NCBI GenBank assembly: GCA_017427775.1
Contig: JAFRSD010000012.1
Span: 1 to 64,000, forward strand
DNA: 64,000 nucleotides
Origin: Lachnospiraceae bacterium
GTDB lineage: Bacteria; Bacillota; Clostridia; Lachnospirales; Lachnospiraceae
Reading direction: 5' to 3'
Shown here: piece by piece, positions 27,240-36,381 of the stretch
Layout of the letters: each line of letters begins with the position of its first letter
Position numbering within the stretch: position 1 is the first letter of the stretch
Program-made: the position numbers and the translations under genes
Notes under the pieces: generated by a model
What the model was told of the DNA's origin: nothing
The model's input: only the letters and a program-made list of their open reading frames with translations
The model's database searches: none

Positions 27240-28155
27240 CGGTGCCCTCCTTTCCGTTCGTATCGAAGGAGTACCCGAGTGCCTCCATCTCGTACGTGAA
27301 GATTTCCTCCAGGCTTAGCGGAAGGATCTCGAGAAGTACCGGATTCTTTTCACGGATTCTTGCTTCCGTCTCCTCCGCACCCTTGTTGAGAATCGCCTGT
27401 ACAACGCGTCCCTCGCAGCGGACGGACAGGGCTTTGCCGTTACAAAGCTCCATAAACTCTTCCTTTGTAACATTTTCGGCAAATGCGACCTGTACCTTCT
27501 TCGCGGCTGTTTTAATGTCCTCTACCTCATGGGAGAATACAATCTTTCCCTGGTGAAGAAGCGCCAGCTCGTCACAGGTGTTGTCAAGTTCCCGCAGTGA
27601 ATGGCTTGTAAGAACTGCTGTCACGCCGCGCTCGCAAATATCTTCGTAGATCAGCTTCTTTACGGTATCCCGCATGATCTGATCCAATCCGTCAAATGTC
27701 TCATCGAAGAAATAGTATTTCGGACGGCAGGACAACGCCAGCACGGTTGCTGCCTGCCGGCGCATGCCTTTACTGAATCCGCTCAACGCCTTGCCGGTAT
27801 TCAGTTTCAGTACGTTTGTCAGGTGTTCGAAGCGCTCCATGGAAAAGTTCGGATAGAAGTTCTTGTAGAACTTTGCCATCCGCTTCATATTTGCCCCCGG
27901 AAGGAAATAGAGATCGTCCGGAACGAAGATGAACTGCTCCTTTACCGCCGGATTATCGAATACCGGCACCCCGTCGTAATCCACCTCGCCGCTATCCGGC
28001 TTGAAAATACCCGCCATAATTCGGAGAAGCGTACTCTTTCCGGCTCCGTTGCTGCCCACAAGTCCGTATATCCGGCCATCCGGAATCTCACAGCTGAGGT
28101 TTGCAAGGGCCGTCTGTCCGTCAAATGTCTTTGTTATGTTCTTAACCGTTATCAT
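27220..28155 (-). CDS. ABC transporter ATP-binding protein
   Basis: 311 residues. Walker A is GSNGAGKST, the signature is SGFSKGMRRQ, Walker B is YYFFDETFDGLD and the H-loop is LTSHSLREL. A C-terminal extension of about 90 residues follows the ATPase fold. The signature FSKGM departs from LSGGQ, as is usual in YtrB/BcrA-like exporters. It forms an operon with the upstream GntR gene (44 bp) and the two downstream permeases. Confidence 0.93.
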   Translation of the reverse strand: MITVKNITKTFDGQTALANLSCEIPDGRIYGLVGSNGAGKSTLLRIMAGIFKPDSGEVDYDGVPVFDNPAVKEQFIFVPDDLYFLPGANMKRMAKFYKNFYPNFSMERFEHLTNVLKLNTGKALSGFSKGMRRQAATVLALSCRPKYYFFDETFDGLDQIMRDTVKKLIYEDICERGVTAVLTSHSLRELDNTCDELALLHQGKIVFSHEVEDIKTAAKKVQVAFAENVTKEEFMELCNGKALSVRCEGRVVQAILNKGAEETEARIREKNPVLLEILPLSLEEIFTYEMEALGYSFDTNGKEGTDETSNQ

Positions 28156-28199
28156 ACTGATTCCTCCGCAATTATTTTATTCTGTCGCTTTATTCCCCG

Positions 28200-28592
28200 T
28201 CAGTTGTTGTCATCCGTATCGTCCTTCGGTACGTTCTGATAAATCCTCTGCACTCTTTCCGTAATCTCCGAAAGCGGTATTTCGGCGCGTTTCAGGAGCT
28301 CCACGGCCCTTTGAAGCAGGCCCTCTGCCTCACTGAGATCCTTCTTTAAGATGGCTGCGCCTTCTCTCGCCACGAACCTGCCCACACCGGGGACCGAATA
28401 TGTGATTCCCATACGTTCCAGTTCCAGGTATGCCTTTTGCACGGTATTCGGATTAATCCCGAGTTCCACCGAGAGATTCCGTACCGAAGGAATCATACTG
28501 TCCGGCTCCCGTATTCCGAGAATGATTTCTTTTTTAAATTCCTCCACCAGCTGTTCATACACCGGTATCTTACTTTGCTTTTCTATAATCAT
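28200..28592 (-). CDS. GntR-family regulator (YtrA type)
   Basis: 130 residues from ATG 28592 (GAGGAG 6 nt upstream). An N-terminal winged helix: IPVYEQLVEEFKKEII, MIPSVRNLSVELGINPNTVQKAYLELERMGI. Only a short helical tail (about 60 residues) replaces the large ligand domain, the hallmark of the YtrA subfamily. It probably represses its own operon through the palindrome at 28657-28677. Confidence 0.93.
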   Translation of the reverse strand: MIIEKQSKIPVYEQLVEEFKKEIILGIREPDSMIPSVRNLSVELGINPNTVQKAYLELERMGITYSVPGVGRFVAREGAAILKKDLSEAEGLLQRAVELLKRAEIPLSEITERVQRIYQNVPKDDTDDNN

Positions 28593-28656
28593 CAGGTACT
28601 CCTCTTTATTCAAATCCCTGCATCGCCGATCCTGTGTGAATCATTTTCTTTCCTAC

Positions 28657-28677
28657 TGTACTATTCATACTAGTACA
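28657..28677. promoter_or_regulatory. Probable operator of the GntR regulator
   Basis: TGTACT, 9 bp, AGTACA: an inverted repeat immediately downstream of the -10 box, over the expected start site. It fits YtrA-type operators of the TGTACTA..TAGTACA kind. Confidence 0.75.
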
Positions 28678-28680
28678 CCT

Positions 28681-28709
28681 AATATAGCATGGTTCCCGAG
28701 GCTTGTCAA
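28681..28709 (-). promoter_or_regulatory. Promoter of the GntR-ABC operon
   Basis: On the minus strand TTGACA (28704-28709), a 17-bp spacer and TATATT (28681-28686). Confidence 0.85.
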
Positions 28710-28781
28710 TAGAGAGGTTGAAAGTTTTTTATGCCGTTCGCTCGGTTGACGCAGGATTGGTTTTGCTCGTCTATATCAAGC

Positions 28782-28814
28782 AAAAAAGAACCGCCGCATT
28801 CCTGCGACGGTTCT
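28782..28814 (-). terminator. Terminator of the coiled-coil SHOCT gene
   Basis: An 11-bp stem (28787-28797 with 28804-28814, one G-U) and T6 on the minus strand, 23 bp after the stop at 28837. Confidence 0.9.
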
Positions 28815-28836
28815 AAAATACTCTGCTATATTCGGT

Positions 28837-30537
28837 TTACAGTCCGAGGATCTTAGCCTTTCTTGCTTCGAACTCTTCCTTCGTGATAAGTCCGGCGGAA
28901 AGTGCCATCTGAAGGGTTTCCAGTTTCTTCTTGGTCTCTTCTTCAGCGGACTGACGAAGTTCCTCCTCCGCTCTGCGGTATGCTTCCACTTCACGGAGAG
29001 CCTCGGCTCTTGCTTCCTCATCGGCCTTACGAAGCGCTTCTTCCTGCTCCATCAGTGCTTTCTCTTCTTCGTAGATCTTGCGCTCTTCCGGAGTCATCAT
29101 AGCAAGCGCTTCCTCTTCCAGTCTGCGCTGCTCAGCCTCAAGTCTGCGCTGTGCTTCCTTCTCTCTGCGACGAGCTTCAAGCTCTGCCTTACGGCGCTCA
29201 AGCTCTTCATTCTTAGCCTTTTCTTCTTCGTCTATACGAACCTGCTCAGCCTTGGCAGCAGCCTCAGCGGCCTGTTTCTTACGAATCTCTTCCTCTTTCT
29301 TGGCTGCCTCAGCCTTAGCAGCTTCAGCCTTACGAAGTGCGCTCTCACGGAGTGCCTCAGCCTTACGACGGGCCTCTTCCTGATCGGCCTTAGCGGATTC
29401 AGCCTTACGAAGTGCATCCTGACGGAGCTGTTCAGCTCTGCGGCGTGCCTCTTCCTGAGCTTCCTGAGCCTTACGAACCTCTTCCTCAGCCTTACGGCGG
29501 GCTTCCTCAGCTGCCTCTGCAGCTCTTCTCGCCTCTTCTTCAGCTCTGCGCTGTGCCTCTTCAGCAGCCTTCTGTGCTTCCTCAAGCTGACGCTTGATCT
29601 CTTCCTGTCTGCGGATTTCTTCTTCGGCAGCTCTCTTGGCCTGCTCCTCTGCCTCTCTTGCTTCGGCTTCGGCCTTCTCCTTTGCCTTCTGAACCTCTAA
29701 TTCGGCAGCTCTCTTCTCGGCTTCGATACGAGCCTGCTTCTCTTCTTCGAGACGACGCTTTGCAGCAGCTTCCTTCTCGGCGATCTCTTCTTCTTTTCTT
29801 CTACGCTCTGCAGCCTTCGCAGCGGTTTCCTTGTTGTAACGCTCGGTAGCTCTCTGCGCCTCGGCGATCTTAACGGCCTGTCTCTCTGCTACACGAACCT
29901 GGGCAACTTCGTTATCGGTGAAGGGTTCGGTCAGACGGTCACAGAACCAGAGGATTGCTGCGGGAAGAACGAACATAAGCGCATGCGCGCCGGCACTGGT
30001 GAACTTCTCCAGAGCCGTGATCTTACAAGTCTCGGGTTCACCCTTTGCCTCATAGAGGATAAGCAGAACGCCTGCGATCAAACCGAGCACAGCCAAAGCG
30101 GCCAGCACGAGCTGATCATAACGCATGTTAAAATACTTCTTCTTAATATCAAAGAACAGGAATACACAATAGAACAAGCCGAGGATACTGAAGAAAACGC
30201 TCGCACCCATGGCGAGAACGCTCATCGTATCCGTAACTTTCATGAAAAGGGAAATACCTGCCAGAATCTGTGTGAAAAAGAAAACGGCATAGGCAATGTG
30301 CGCATACATCAGGTATTTCTGCAGCTGTTCACGGATACCATAACGGCCGATAATGATAAAGATCACGCCGCCTACGGCAAGCGCTAAAAACCCGAAGGTT
30401 CTCCATCCGGGGAAACCGTATTTCGCTGCCTTGGCACTGCGAGTTCCGATCACTGCGGCGATTGACAGAATCGTCAGCAGGATTCCGCCTCCGGCTACCA
30501 GAATACATGTTTGTTCAGTCTTTTTGTTCGGATACAT
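28837..30537 (-). CDS. Membrane protein with long charged coiled coil and C-terminal SHOCT domain
   Basis: 566 residues. About six hydrophobic helices fill residues 10-215. A very long Ala/Glu/Lys/Arg region follows (about 220-530), with heptad-like runs (EEARRKAEE, AEEQAKRAAEEE) and almost no Gly/Pro. The last 32 residues match a SHOCT module (LETLQMALSAGLITKEEFEARKAKILGL). SHOCT is a short oligomerisation motif usually found at protein ends. No enzyme domain is seen; a scaffold at the membrane is the reasonable guess. The start codon lies inside the end of the upstream gene (23-bp overlap), so the two are coupled. Confidence 0.75.
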   Translation of the reverse strand: MYPNKKTEQTCILVAGGGILLTILSIAAVIGTRSAKAAKYGFPGWRTFGFLALAVGGVIFIIIGRYGIREQLQKYLMYAHIAYAVFFFTQILAGISLFMKVTDTMSVLAMGASVFFSILGLFYCVFLFFDIKKKYFNMRYDQLVLAALAVLGLIAGVLLILYEAKGEPETCKITALEKFTSAGAHALMFVLPAAILWFCDRLTEPFTDNEVAQVRVAERQAVKIAEAQRATERYNKETAAKAAERRRKEEEIAEKEAAAKRRLEEEKQARIEAEKRAAELEVQKAKEKAEAEAREAEEQAKRAAEEEIRRQEEIKRQLEEAQKAAEEAQRRAEEEARRAAEAAEEARRKAEEEVRKAQEAQEEARRRAEQLRQDALRKAESAKADQEEARRKAEALRESALRKAEAAKAEAAKKEEEIRKKQAAEAAAKAEQVRIDEEEKAKNEELERRKAELEARRREKEAQRRLEAEQRRLEEEALAMMTPEERKIYEEEKALMEQEEALRKADEEARAEALREVEAYRRAEEELRQSAEEETKKKLETLQMALSAGLITKEEFEARKAKILGL

Positions 30538-31261
30538 ACCCCTTCATATCCTCCTTGTTATTATTCCCCTGCGGTTCTTCGGTCTCGTCGGTGCCGGGCG
30601 ATTCCGCCGGATAATCTCCGGTCTCGCCCTCCGCTTCGTCCTCCGCCTCCGCAAGGTCTTCATCCAATACGTCTTTGCGTTTCTTTTTAGGCTCTCCGGA
30701 CCGGTCACGAAGCGGTCCGTTAAGCTTTTTTACCAACATCTGCAGGCCATCCACCAGAAAATCCTTGGATACGATCCCGCCGCTCCATCCGCCGTAATCC
30801 AGTTTTGACAGATAAAACCGATCTCCGAGATCGGTTGCATCTTCCAGTAACGGTAATGAGGCTTTCGTGAAAGCATCGATAAATTCATCCTCTTCCATCG
30901 GGAGGGGGATGTCTGACATCGCCCTTGAAAGACGATTCCAAAACTGCCGTGTGGACTTACTGCTTCCGACACGCGGCAATTCCTGAAACAGCTCCCAGAC
31001 ATAATGTGTTCCGCGCTCGAGAGGCAACAGAAACGGCCGTTCCTCATCAAGCTTATCCAGTTCCTCCGAGGCATCGGAGAGAACCGTATAGGAATCATAA
31101 TTTCCTTCCGCCGGCTCATCCAACGATCCGTAATGGAGCGCTTCAAACCGGTCGAAATCCCAGCTCGGGTCTTTCTTCTTCTGGACTGCTGTCATTCTCT
31201 CGCAGGACGCTTTCTCCAAAATCAGGAGATCCATGTCCATTTTTCTTCTGGGATATGACAT
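30515..31261 (-). CDS. Unknown acidic soluble protein, coupled to the coiled-coil gene
   Basis: 248 residues. About 1-195 look like a mixed alpha/beta domain with WDFDRFEALHYGSLDEP and a GDRFYLSKLDYGGWSGGI segment. The last 50 residues are a disordered acidic tail after a basic patch (KKKRKD). No family is recognised, and no signal peptide or membrane helix is seen. Starts at 31261 (after a weak site) or at Met8/Met10 are all possible. It shares a promoter (31296-31324) and 23 bp of sequence with the SHOCT-protein gene. Confidence 0.6.
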   Translation of the reverse strand: MSYPRRKMDMDLLILEKASCERMTAVQKKKDPSWDFDRFEALHYGSLDEPAEGNYDSYTVLSDASEELDKLDEERPFLLPLERGTHYVWELFQELPRVGSSKSTRQFWNRLSRAMSDIPLPMEEDEFIDAFTKASLPLLEDATDLGDRFYLSKLDYGGWSGGIVSKDFLVDGLQMLVKKLNGPLRDRSGEPKKKRKDVLDEDLAEAEDEAEGETGDYPAESPGTDETEEPQGNNNKEDMKGYVSEQKD

Positions 31262-31295
31262 ACCTACAGTTCTTTCATTTTATTCTTATGAAAAA

Positions 31296-31324
31296 AATAT
31301 ATCACGAGATTTGTAATTCGTCAA
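31296..31324 (-). promoter_or_regulatory. Promoter of the acidic protein/coiled-coil operon
   Basis: On the minus strand TTGACG (31319-31324), a 17-bp spacer and TATATT (31296-31301), 35 bp before the start codon. No equally clear promoter was found for the divergent ABC genes. Confidence 0.75.
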
Positions 31325-31469
31325 TAAAAGAGAAAGATAATACATTGAAGTTTTTGGGGTAAAAATGGTATTCTTAATGAAGTGTATAACAAATATTGAA
31401 AGAAAATCCGTCGATTATAGAATTTTCCGCTTTGTGCGCATGGTTCCGGCGGTCTCAAAAGGTGCAAAT

Positions 31470-33221
31470 ATGAAGCTCATTCTGTCTTACTTACGGCGAT
31501 ACAAATGGCAGGTTGCCTGGAGTGTCACCATCAAATTCTTCGGCTCGATGGGCGAGCTGTTCATTCCGTTTCTGTTGAAATATATGGTCGATGACATCGC
31601 GCCGACCAAGGATGCCGGAAGCGTCATTCTGTTCGGATGCGCCATGGTGCTCTGCGCCGTGCTCGTTCTCCTGTTTAATGTCAAAGCTAACCAGCGCGCG
31701 TCCGCCGTTGCGAAGATGTGCACGCGCGACCTCCGTCATGACCTCTTCTCTGTCACGACCAACCTCACCGGTTCACAGTTTGACGGCGTAACGCTTCCTT
31801 CGCTGATCTCCCGGATGACCGCCGACAGTTACAATGTGCAGAACTTCATCGGCATGATCCAGCGTATGGGTATCCGCGCCCCGATTCTTCTGATCGGCGG
31901 CGTTATTCTGGCGGCAATCCTCGACCCGAAACTCTCTCTCGTGCTTCTGTGCATGGTTCCGCTGATGGCCTGCGTCGTTCTCTTCGTCTCCCGCCACGGC
32001 ATTCCGCTCTATAACGTCGTGCAGGAAAATGTGGACCGCGTGACACGCATCCTCCGGGAAAATATCACGGGTATCCGCGTTGTTAAGGCGCTCTCCCGCG
32101 AAGAGTACGAAACCGAACGGTACGATGAAGCCAACGAAGCCCTGGCGAAATCGGATTTCCGTGCAGGTGCGACGATGGCGCTGCCGAATCCGCTCATGAA
32201 CCTGTTTCTGAACATCGGCCTTGTCCTTGTGATCCTGTTCGGCGCTTACCGCGTCAACAGCGGCGATATCATGTCAGGTGTTATCATCACTTTCCTTGTT
32301 TACTTCAACATTATTCTCGGTGCCGTGCTCGGCCTCAACCGTATCTTCATCATGTATACGAAGGCCGGTGCTTCCGCCAACCGTATTGCCCGCGTTCTGG
32401 TGCTCGGCGAGAGCCGTCCCGAGATCATTTCCTGCGAACGAGATGAGAATGTACCTTTCATCCGTTTCGAAAACGTCAGCTTTTCCTACCCGCATCTGCA
32501 GGAAACTGCCGAATCGAACGAGCGTGAGCATGCCGTCTCCCGTATTTCCTTTGACATAAACCGCGGCGAATCGCTCGGTATCATCGGCGCAACGGGCTGT
32601 GGAAAGACGACGCTTCTCAATCTCCTGATGCGTTTTTACGATGTAACAGAGGGCCGTATTCTTGTGGACGGTATCGATGTCCGCGCTTACGAGCCCGAAG
32701 ACCTGCGGCGTAAGATGGGCGTAGTCTTCCAGAACGACACCGTATTTGCCGATACCATCCGGGAAAATGTGGCATTTGGCCGCGGCATTTCCGACGAAGG
32801 CATCCGTGCGGCGCTCGATGACGCCAACATTCTTTCTTATATCGACAGCCATGAAGAAGGGCTTGATTACCGTGCAACCAAGGCCGGCGCGAACCTGAGC
32901 GGCGGCGAGAAGCAGCGTGTCATCATTGCACGCGCGCTTGCCGGCAATCCGGAGATCCTTCTGCTCGATGATGCCTCCAGCGCACTCGATTACAAGACCG
33001 ACGCGGCGCTTCGTAAGGCAATCCGCGCACACCATGCCGATACGACAAGCATTACCGTCGCGCAGCGGATCAGTTCCGTCCGCGGCATGAATAAGATTCT
33101 TGTCATGGAGGCCGGGGAAGCGGTCGGCTACGGGACGCATGAAGAACTGATGGAGTCCTGCGAAATCTACCGGGATATTTATCATTCCCAGATGGGAGGT
33201 GCCGGCAATGCCTCCGCTTAG
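31470..33221 (+). CDS. ABC exporter half-transporter (degenerate ATPase site)
   Basis: 583 residues from ATG 31470 (AAAGGTG upstream; the frame is open further 5' with weaker starts). A six-helix type IV exporter membrane domain (about 10-310) is followed by an ATPase domain: Walker A GATGCGKTT, signature LSGGEKQR, Walker B LLLDDASSALD. Asp replaces the catalytic Glu after Walker B, marking the non-catalytic half of BmrCD/TM287-288-type heterodimers. The partner gene overlaps the 3' end by 14 bp. The substrate is unknown. Confidence 0.9.
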   Translation: MKLILSYLRRYKWQVAWSVTIKFFGSMGELFIPFLLKYMVDDIAPTKDAGSVILFGCAMVLCAVLVLLFNVKANQRASAVAKMCTRDLRHDLFSVTTNLTGSQFDGVTLPSLISRMTADSYNVQNFIGMIQRMGIRAPILLIGGVILAAILDPKLSLVLLCMVPLMACVVLFVSRHGIPLYNVVQENVDRVTRILRENITGIRVVKALSREEYETERYDEANEALAKSDFRAGATMALPNPLMNLFLNIGLVLVILFGAYRVNSGDIMSGVIITFLVYFNIILGAVLGLNRIFIMYTKAGASANRIARVLVLGESRPEIISCERDENVPFIRFENVSFSYPHLQETAESNEREHAVSRISFDINRGESLGIIGATGCGKTTLLNLLMRFYDVTEGRILVDGIDVRAYEPEDLRRKMGVVFQNDTVFADTIRENVAFGRGISDEGIRAALDDANILSYIDSHEEGLDYRATKAGANLSGGEKQRVIIARALAGNPEILLLDDASSALDYKTDAALRKAIRAHHADTTSITVAQRISSVRGMNKILVMEAGEAVGYGTHEELMESCEIYRDIYHSQMGGAGNASA

Positions 33222-34977
33222 TACGAAAACCGATAAACCGAAGGATACCAAGGGTACGCTCCTCCGCCTGCTTTCCTATCTCGGGCGCTATAAAATCTTC
33301 ATCCTCTGCGGCGTGCTCCTTTCGCTTGCGGCCAACATTCTGTCCCTCATCGGGCCGGAACTGGCCGGTCTTGCCATCTCCGCCATGGAGGGCGGCAAAG
33401 GAAAAGTCGATTTCGACCTTGTGTTCCATTACGCAAAGCTCATGCTCATCATTTACGTGTGTTCGTCCGTCGTAACCTACCTGCTGTCATTCCTGATGAT
33501 GAATGTGGGGCGCTCGGTCGGAAAGAAGCTCCGCTCCGATGTCATGAACAAACTGATGAAGCTTCCCGTCGGATACTTTGACACCCATCAGACCGGAGAT
33601 ATCATCAGCCGCGTTTCCTACGATATCGATGTCATCAGCAACTCGCTCTCAACCGATATCACGCAGATCCTTTCTTCGCTGATCACCGTTACGGGCGCAT
33701 TTGTCATGATGCTTCGCGTTTCCGCGCCGCTTGTTGTCGTCATCCTCGTTATGATTCCGCTGTATATCCTGTACACGCGCCACATGATGCGGAAGACCCG
33801 CCCGCTGATGTCCGCCCGGTCCGCCATGTACGGCGCACTGAACGGCTTTGCCGAGGAAATGTTCTCCGGGCAGAAGACGATCCAGGCATATGCGCACGAG
33901 GAGCAGTCGCTGAAGGATTTCGACGTTCACAACGACAACGCCTGCAACGCCTATTACCGCGCGGATTACCAGGCAGCCAAGATCGGCCCGACCGTAGGTT
34001 TCTTTACGAATACGTCTCTCGCGCTTTCCGCGACTGTCGGTTCGCTGTTCTATATGAAGAATATCCTTAACCTCGGGCAGATTGCTTCCTTCATTCTGTA
34101 TTCCAGGAAATTCTCCGGCCCGATCAATGAGGTCGCCAATATTTCGAACGAGATTCTCTCGGCGCTTGCTGCTGCGGAGCGCGTATTCCGCCTCTTGAAC
34201 GAGCCTGAGGAAACGGCCGATCTGCCGGAGGCAACCGAACTTACCGACGCCGAAGGTCACGTGCAGCTTAAGGACGTTCATTTCTCCTATGTTCCCGAGA
34301 AACCGATTCTCGAAGGACTCAACCTCGATGCGGAAGCCGGCAAACTGATTGCCATCGTCGGTCCTACCGGCGCAGGCAAGACAACGATCATCAACCTGCT
34401 GATGCGTTTCTATGATCCCGTGAGCGGCGAGATCCTCGTCGATGGGAAGGAACAGCGGCAATACACGATGACTTCACTAAGAAAGGCCTACGCAATGGTT
34501 CTTCAGGATACCTGGGTATTCCACGGAACCATATACGACAACATCGCCTACGGACGAAACGATGCTACCCGCGAAGAAGTCATCGCTGCTGCCAAAGCCG
34601 CACACATACACAAATATATCATGTGCCTCTCAAACGGTTATGAGACGGTTATTACCGAAGACGGCGGCAATATTTCGAAAGGGCAGAAACAGCTTCTTAC
34701 CATTGCCCGCGCCATGCTCTATGACGCCCGCATGCTGATCCTTGACGAAGCCACTTCCAACGTTGATACCCGCACCGAGCGGCAGATACAGTCCGCTATG
34801 CGGACCCTAATGAAGGGCAAGACCTGCTTTGTGATAGCCCATCGTCTTTCCACAATCCAGAATGCCGACCTCATCCTCGTTATCGGCGGCGGAAATATCG
34901 CCGAGCAGGGCACCCACGACGAACTGATGGCAAAAAAAGGCGCCTACTACCGGCTCTACATGAGCCAATGGGAGTAG
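33208..34977 (+). CDS. ABC exporter half-transporter (catalytic partner)
   Basis: 589 residues from ATG 33208, with GGGAGG inside the upstream gene. The membrane domain is at about 15-320. The ATPase domain has Walker A GPTGAGKTT, signature ISKGQKQ, Walker B LILDEATSNVD and H-loop IAHRLS. Walker B keeps the catalytic Glu while the signature has Lys for the second Gly, complementary to the partner. A heterodimeric multidrug or lipid exporter is likely. Confidence 0.92.
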   Translation: MPPLSTKTDKPKDTKGTLLRLLSYLGRYKIFILCGVLLSLAANILSLIGPELAGLAISAMEGGKGKVDFDLVFHYAKLMLIIYVCSSVVTYLLSFLMMNVGRSVGKKLRSDVMNKLMKLPVGYFDTHQTGDIISRVSYDIDVISNSLSTDITQILSSLITVTGAFVMMLRVSAPLVVVILVMIPLYILYTRHMMRKTRPLMSARSAMYGALNGFAEEMFSGQKTIQAYAHEEQSLKDFDVHNDNACNAYYRADYQAAKIGPTVGFFTNTSLALSATVGSLFYMKNILNLGQIASFILYSRKFSGPINEVANISNEILSALAAAERVFRLLNEPEETADLPEATELTDAEGHVQLKDVHFSYVPEKPILEGLNLDAEAGKLIAIVGPTGAGKTTIINLLMRFYDPVSGEILVDGKEQRQYTMTSLRKAYAMVLQDTWVFHGTIYDNIAYGRNDATREEVIAAAKAAHIHKYIMCLSNGYETVITEDGGNISKGQKQLLTIARAMLYDARMLILDEATSNVDTRTERQIQSAMRTLMKGKTCFVIAHRLSTIQNADLILVIGGGNIAEQGTHDELMAKKGAYYRLYMSQWE

Positions 34978-35015
34978 GCACGCAAGCGTCGCTTATTATA
35001 TTGTTGTTACCTTAT

Positions 35016-35070
35016 CCCGGAAGCATCGGATCCGTTATTCTCGAATCCGCCGCTTCCGGGTTGTTATTTT
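35016..35070 (+). terminator. Terminator of the ABC exporter pair
   Basis: Arms CCCGGAAGC (35016-35024) and GCTTCCGGG (35052-35060) with an internal GGAT/ATCC pair, followed by the T-rich TTGTTATTTT. Confidence 0.8.
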
Positions 35071-35115
35071 CGGATTTGTTGTTTTCGCGTCTGTTGTGGC
35101 TTCAGATTCACGCAG

Positions 35116-36363
35116 CTACTCCGCCGGAGTAACCAGCCCGTCTTCGGCTATTTTAATCTTGTTGCCGGAAATCTTCAGCATATTCGCGACTTCCTTGTCC
35201 CGGTCAGCCCCGAGTAAAATCGTTGTCGTGACATTCTTCTGTCTGGCCGGCGTGTAGTAAAGGTCCACTTTCTTCTCGCCGGTCGCATCATCACCGTGAA
35301 TCCGCAGCTCGATCAGCATTGAACCGAGATCCTTATCATTAAACCAGAAGTTGCTGTAACCGTATACGATCGGCTTTCCGTTATAAAAGTCGATGGGGTC
35401 CGGCTTATGCGAATGTCCTCCGATGATCGCGTCGGCACCTGCATCCAGATAAAGCTTGGCGGTATCGATCTGCACCTGCTCCAGTTTCTCCTGGTAGTCC
35501 GCTCCCCAATGCACGATGGCGATTACGAAATCCGCATGCTGCCTTGCTTCCCGGATGGATTCCACAAAGATTGCTTCCTCGTCAATGTTCGAAGCCTCGC
35601 CCTTTTTATAGCAGCGAAGGATTCCCGGCTTTGTCTCGGTCGCCATGGGGGTTTTGATATTCTTTTCGGCACGGCTTGCCGCGACAAATGCGATCGTCTT
35701 CCCCTGAATCTCAACATAAAGCGGTGCTTTCGCTTCATCCAGGTTGTATCCTGCTCCGACATAGGCGATTCCGGCGTTTTTCAGCATCTCCATCGTATCG
35801 GTCAGGGATACTTCGCCGTAATCATATGCGTGATTGTTGGCAAGAATTGCCACATCGACACCCATCTCATGAAGAAGCGACACGCGCGAAGGATTAGCCC
35901 GGAACGTCCATGCCTTACCGGAAAGGGCGGTTCCTCTCGTCGTATAGGTAAACTCATTGTTGATGATCGTCAGATCCGCGTCGTTCATCTTCTTGAGAAG
36001 CTCGGGAGAGATGCACTTTGTCAGGTCATTTCCCTCTTTCTCAAGCTTCGTCATCGGAATTCCGCCGTCCTGAAAGTTGATGTCTCCGCAGAAGCAGAGG
36101 CATATATCATAGGATAGGTCCGGGGTCGGCGTGGGCGATGGTTCCTCCGTAGGGGTCTCTCCTGTCGGAACTGCGGTCGGATTCTTCTCTGATCCGGTCG
36201 GATTCTTGGCAACTTCCCGCGTCGGTTCGGCAATATCGGCCGGACTTTTCTTGTTTTTACAAATGGAGATAACGCAGAAAACGGCAACAATCATACAGAT
36301 TATTGCCACGATCATCAATCCGGTCTGATTTCGTCTGCCTTTGCGTCCGCGCTTTACACTCAT
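35116..36363 (-). CDS. CapA-family extracellular phosphoesterase-like protein
   Basis: 415 residues with GAGGAG before ATG 36363. A basic N-terminus and one membrane helix (about 15-36) precede a Pro/Thr/Glu linker (about 45-80) and a PGA_cap metallophosphatase-like domain. Its metal-site motifs are CFCGDINF, NNEFTY, LANNHAYDYG, IVHWGADYQ and GGHSHKPDPI. The family is named for CapA of poly-gamma-glutamate capsules, but many members are not in capsule loci; no capB/capC is nearby. It lies 18 bp after a small unknown gene at the end of the Tad operon. Confidence 0.85.
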   Translation of the reverse strand: MSVKRGRKGRRNQTGLMIVAIICMIVAVFCVISICKNKKSPADIAEPTREVAKNPTGSEKNPTAVPTGETPTEEPSPTPTPDLSYDICLCFCGDINFQDGGIPMTKLEKEGNDLTKCISPELLKKMNDADLTIINNEFTYTTRGTALSGKAWTFRANPSRVSLLHEMGVDVAILANNHAYDYGEVSLTDTMEMLKNAGIAYVGAGYNLDEAKAPLYVEIQGKTIAFVAASRAEKNIKTPMATETKPGILRCYKKGEASNIDEEAIFVESIREARQHADFVIAIVHWGADYQEKLEQVQIDTAKLYLDAGADAIIGGHSHKPDPIDFYNGKPIVYGYSNFWFNDKDLGSMLIELRIHGDDATGEKKVDLYYTPARQKNVTTTILLGADRDKEVANMLKISGNKIKIAEDGLVTPAE

Positions 36364-36381
36364 CGTTCTCTCCTCGTAACC

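Noticed and set aside
31491-33251. Minus-strand open frames opposite the first ABC exporter gene
   Set aside because: ABC motifs on the plus strand are complete; the opposite frames show no domains.
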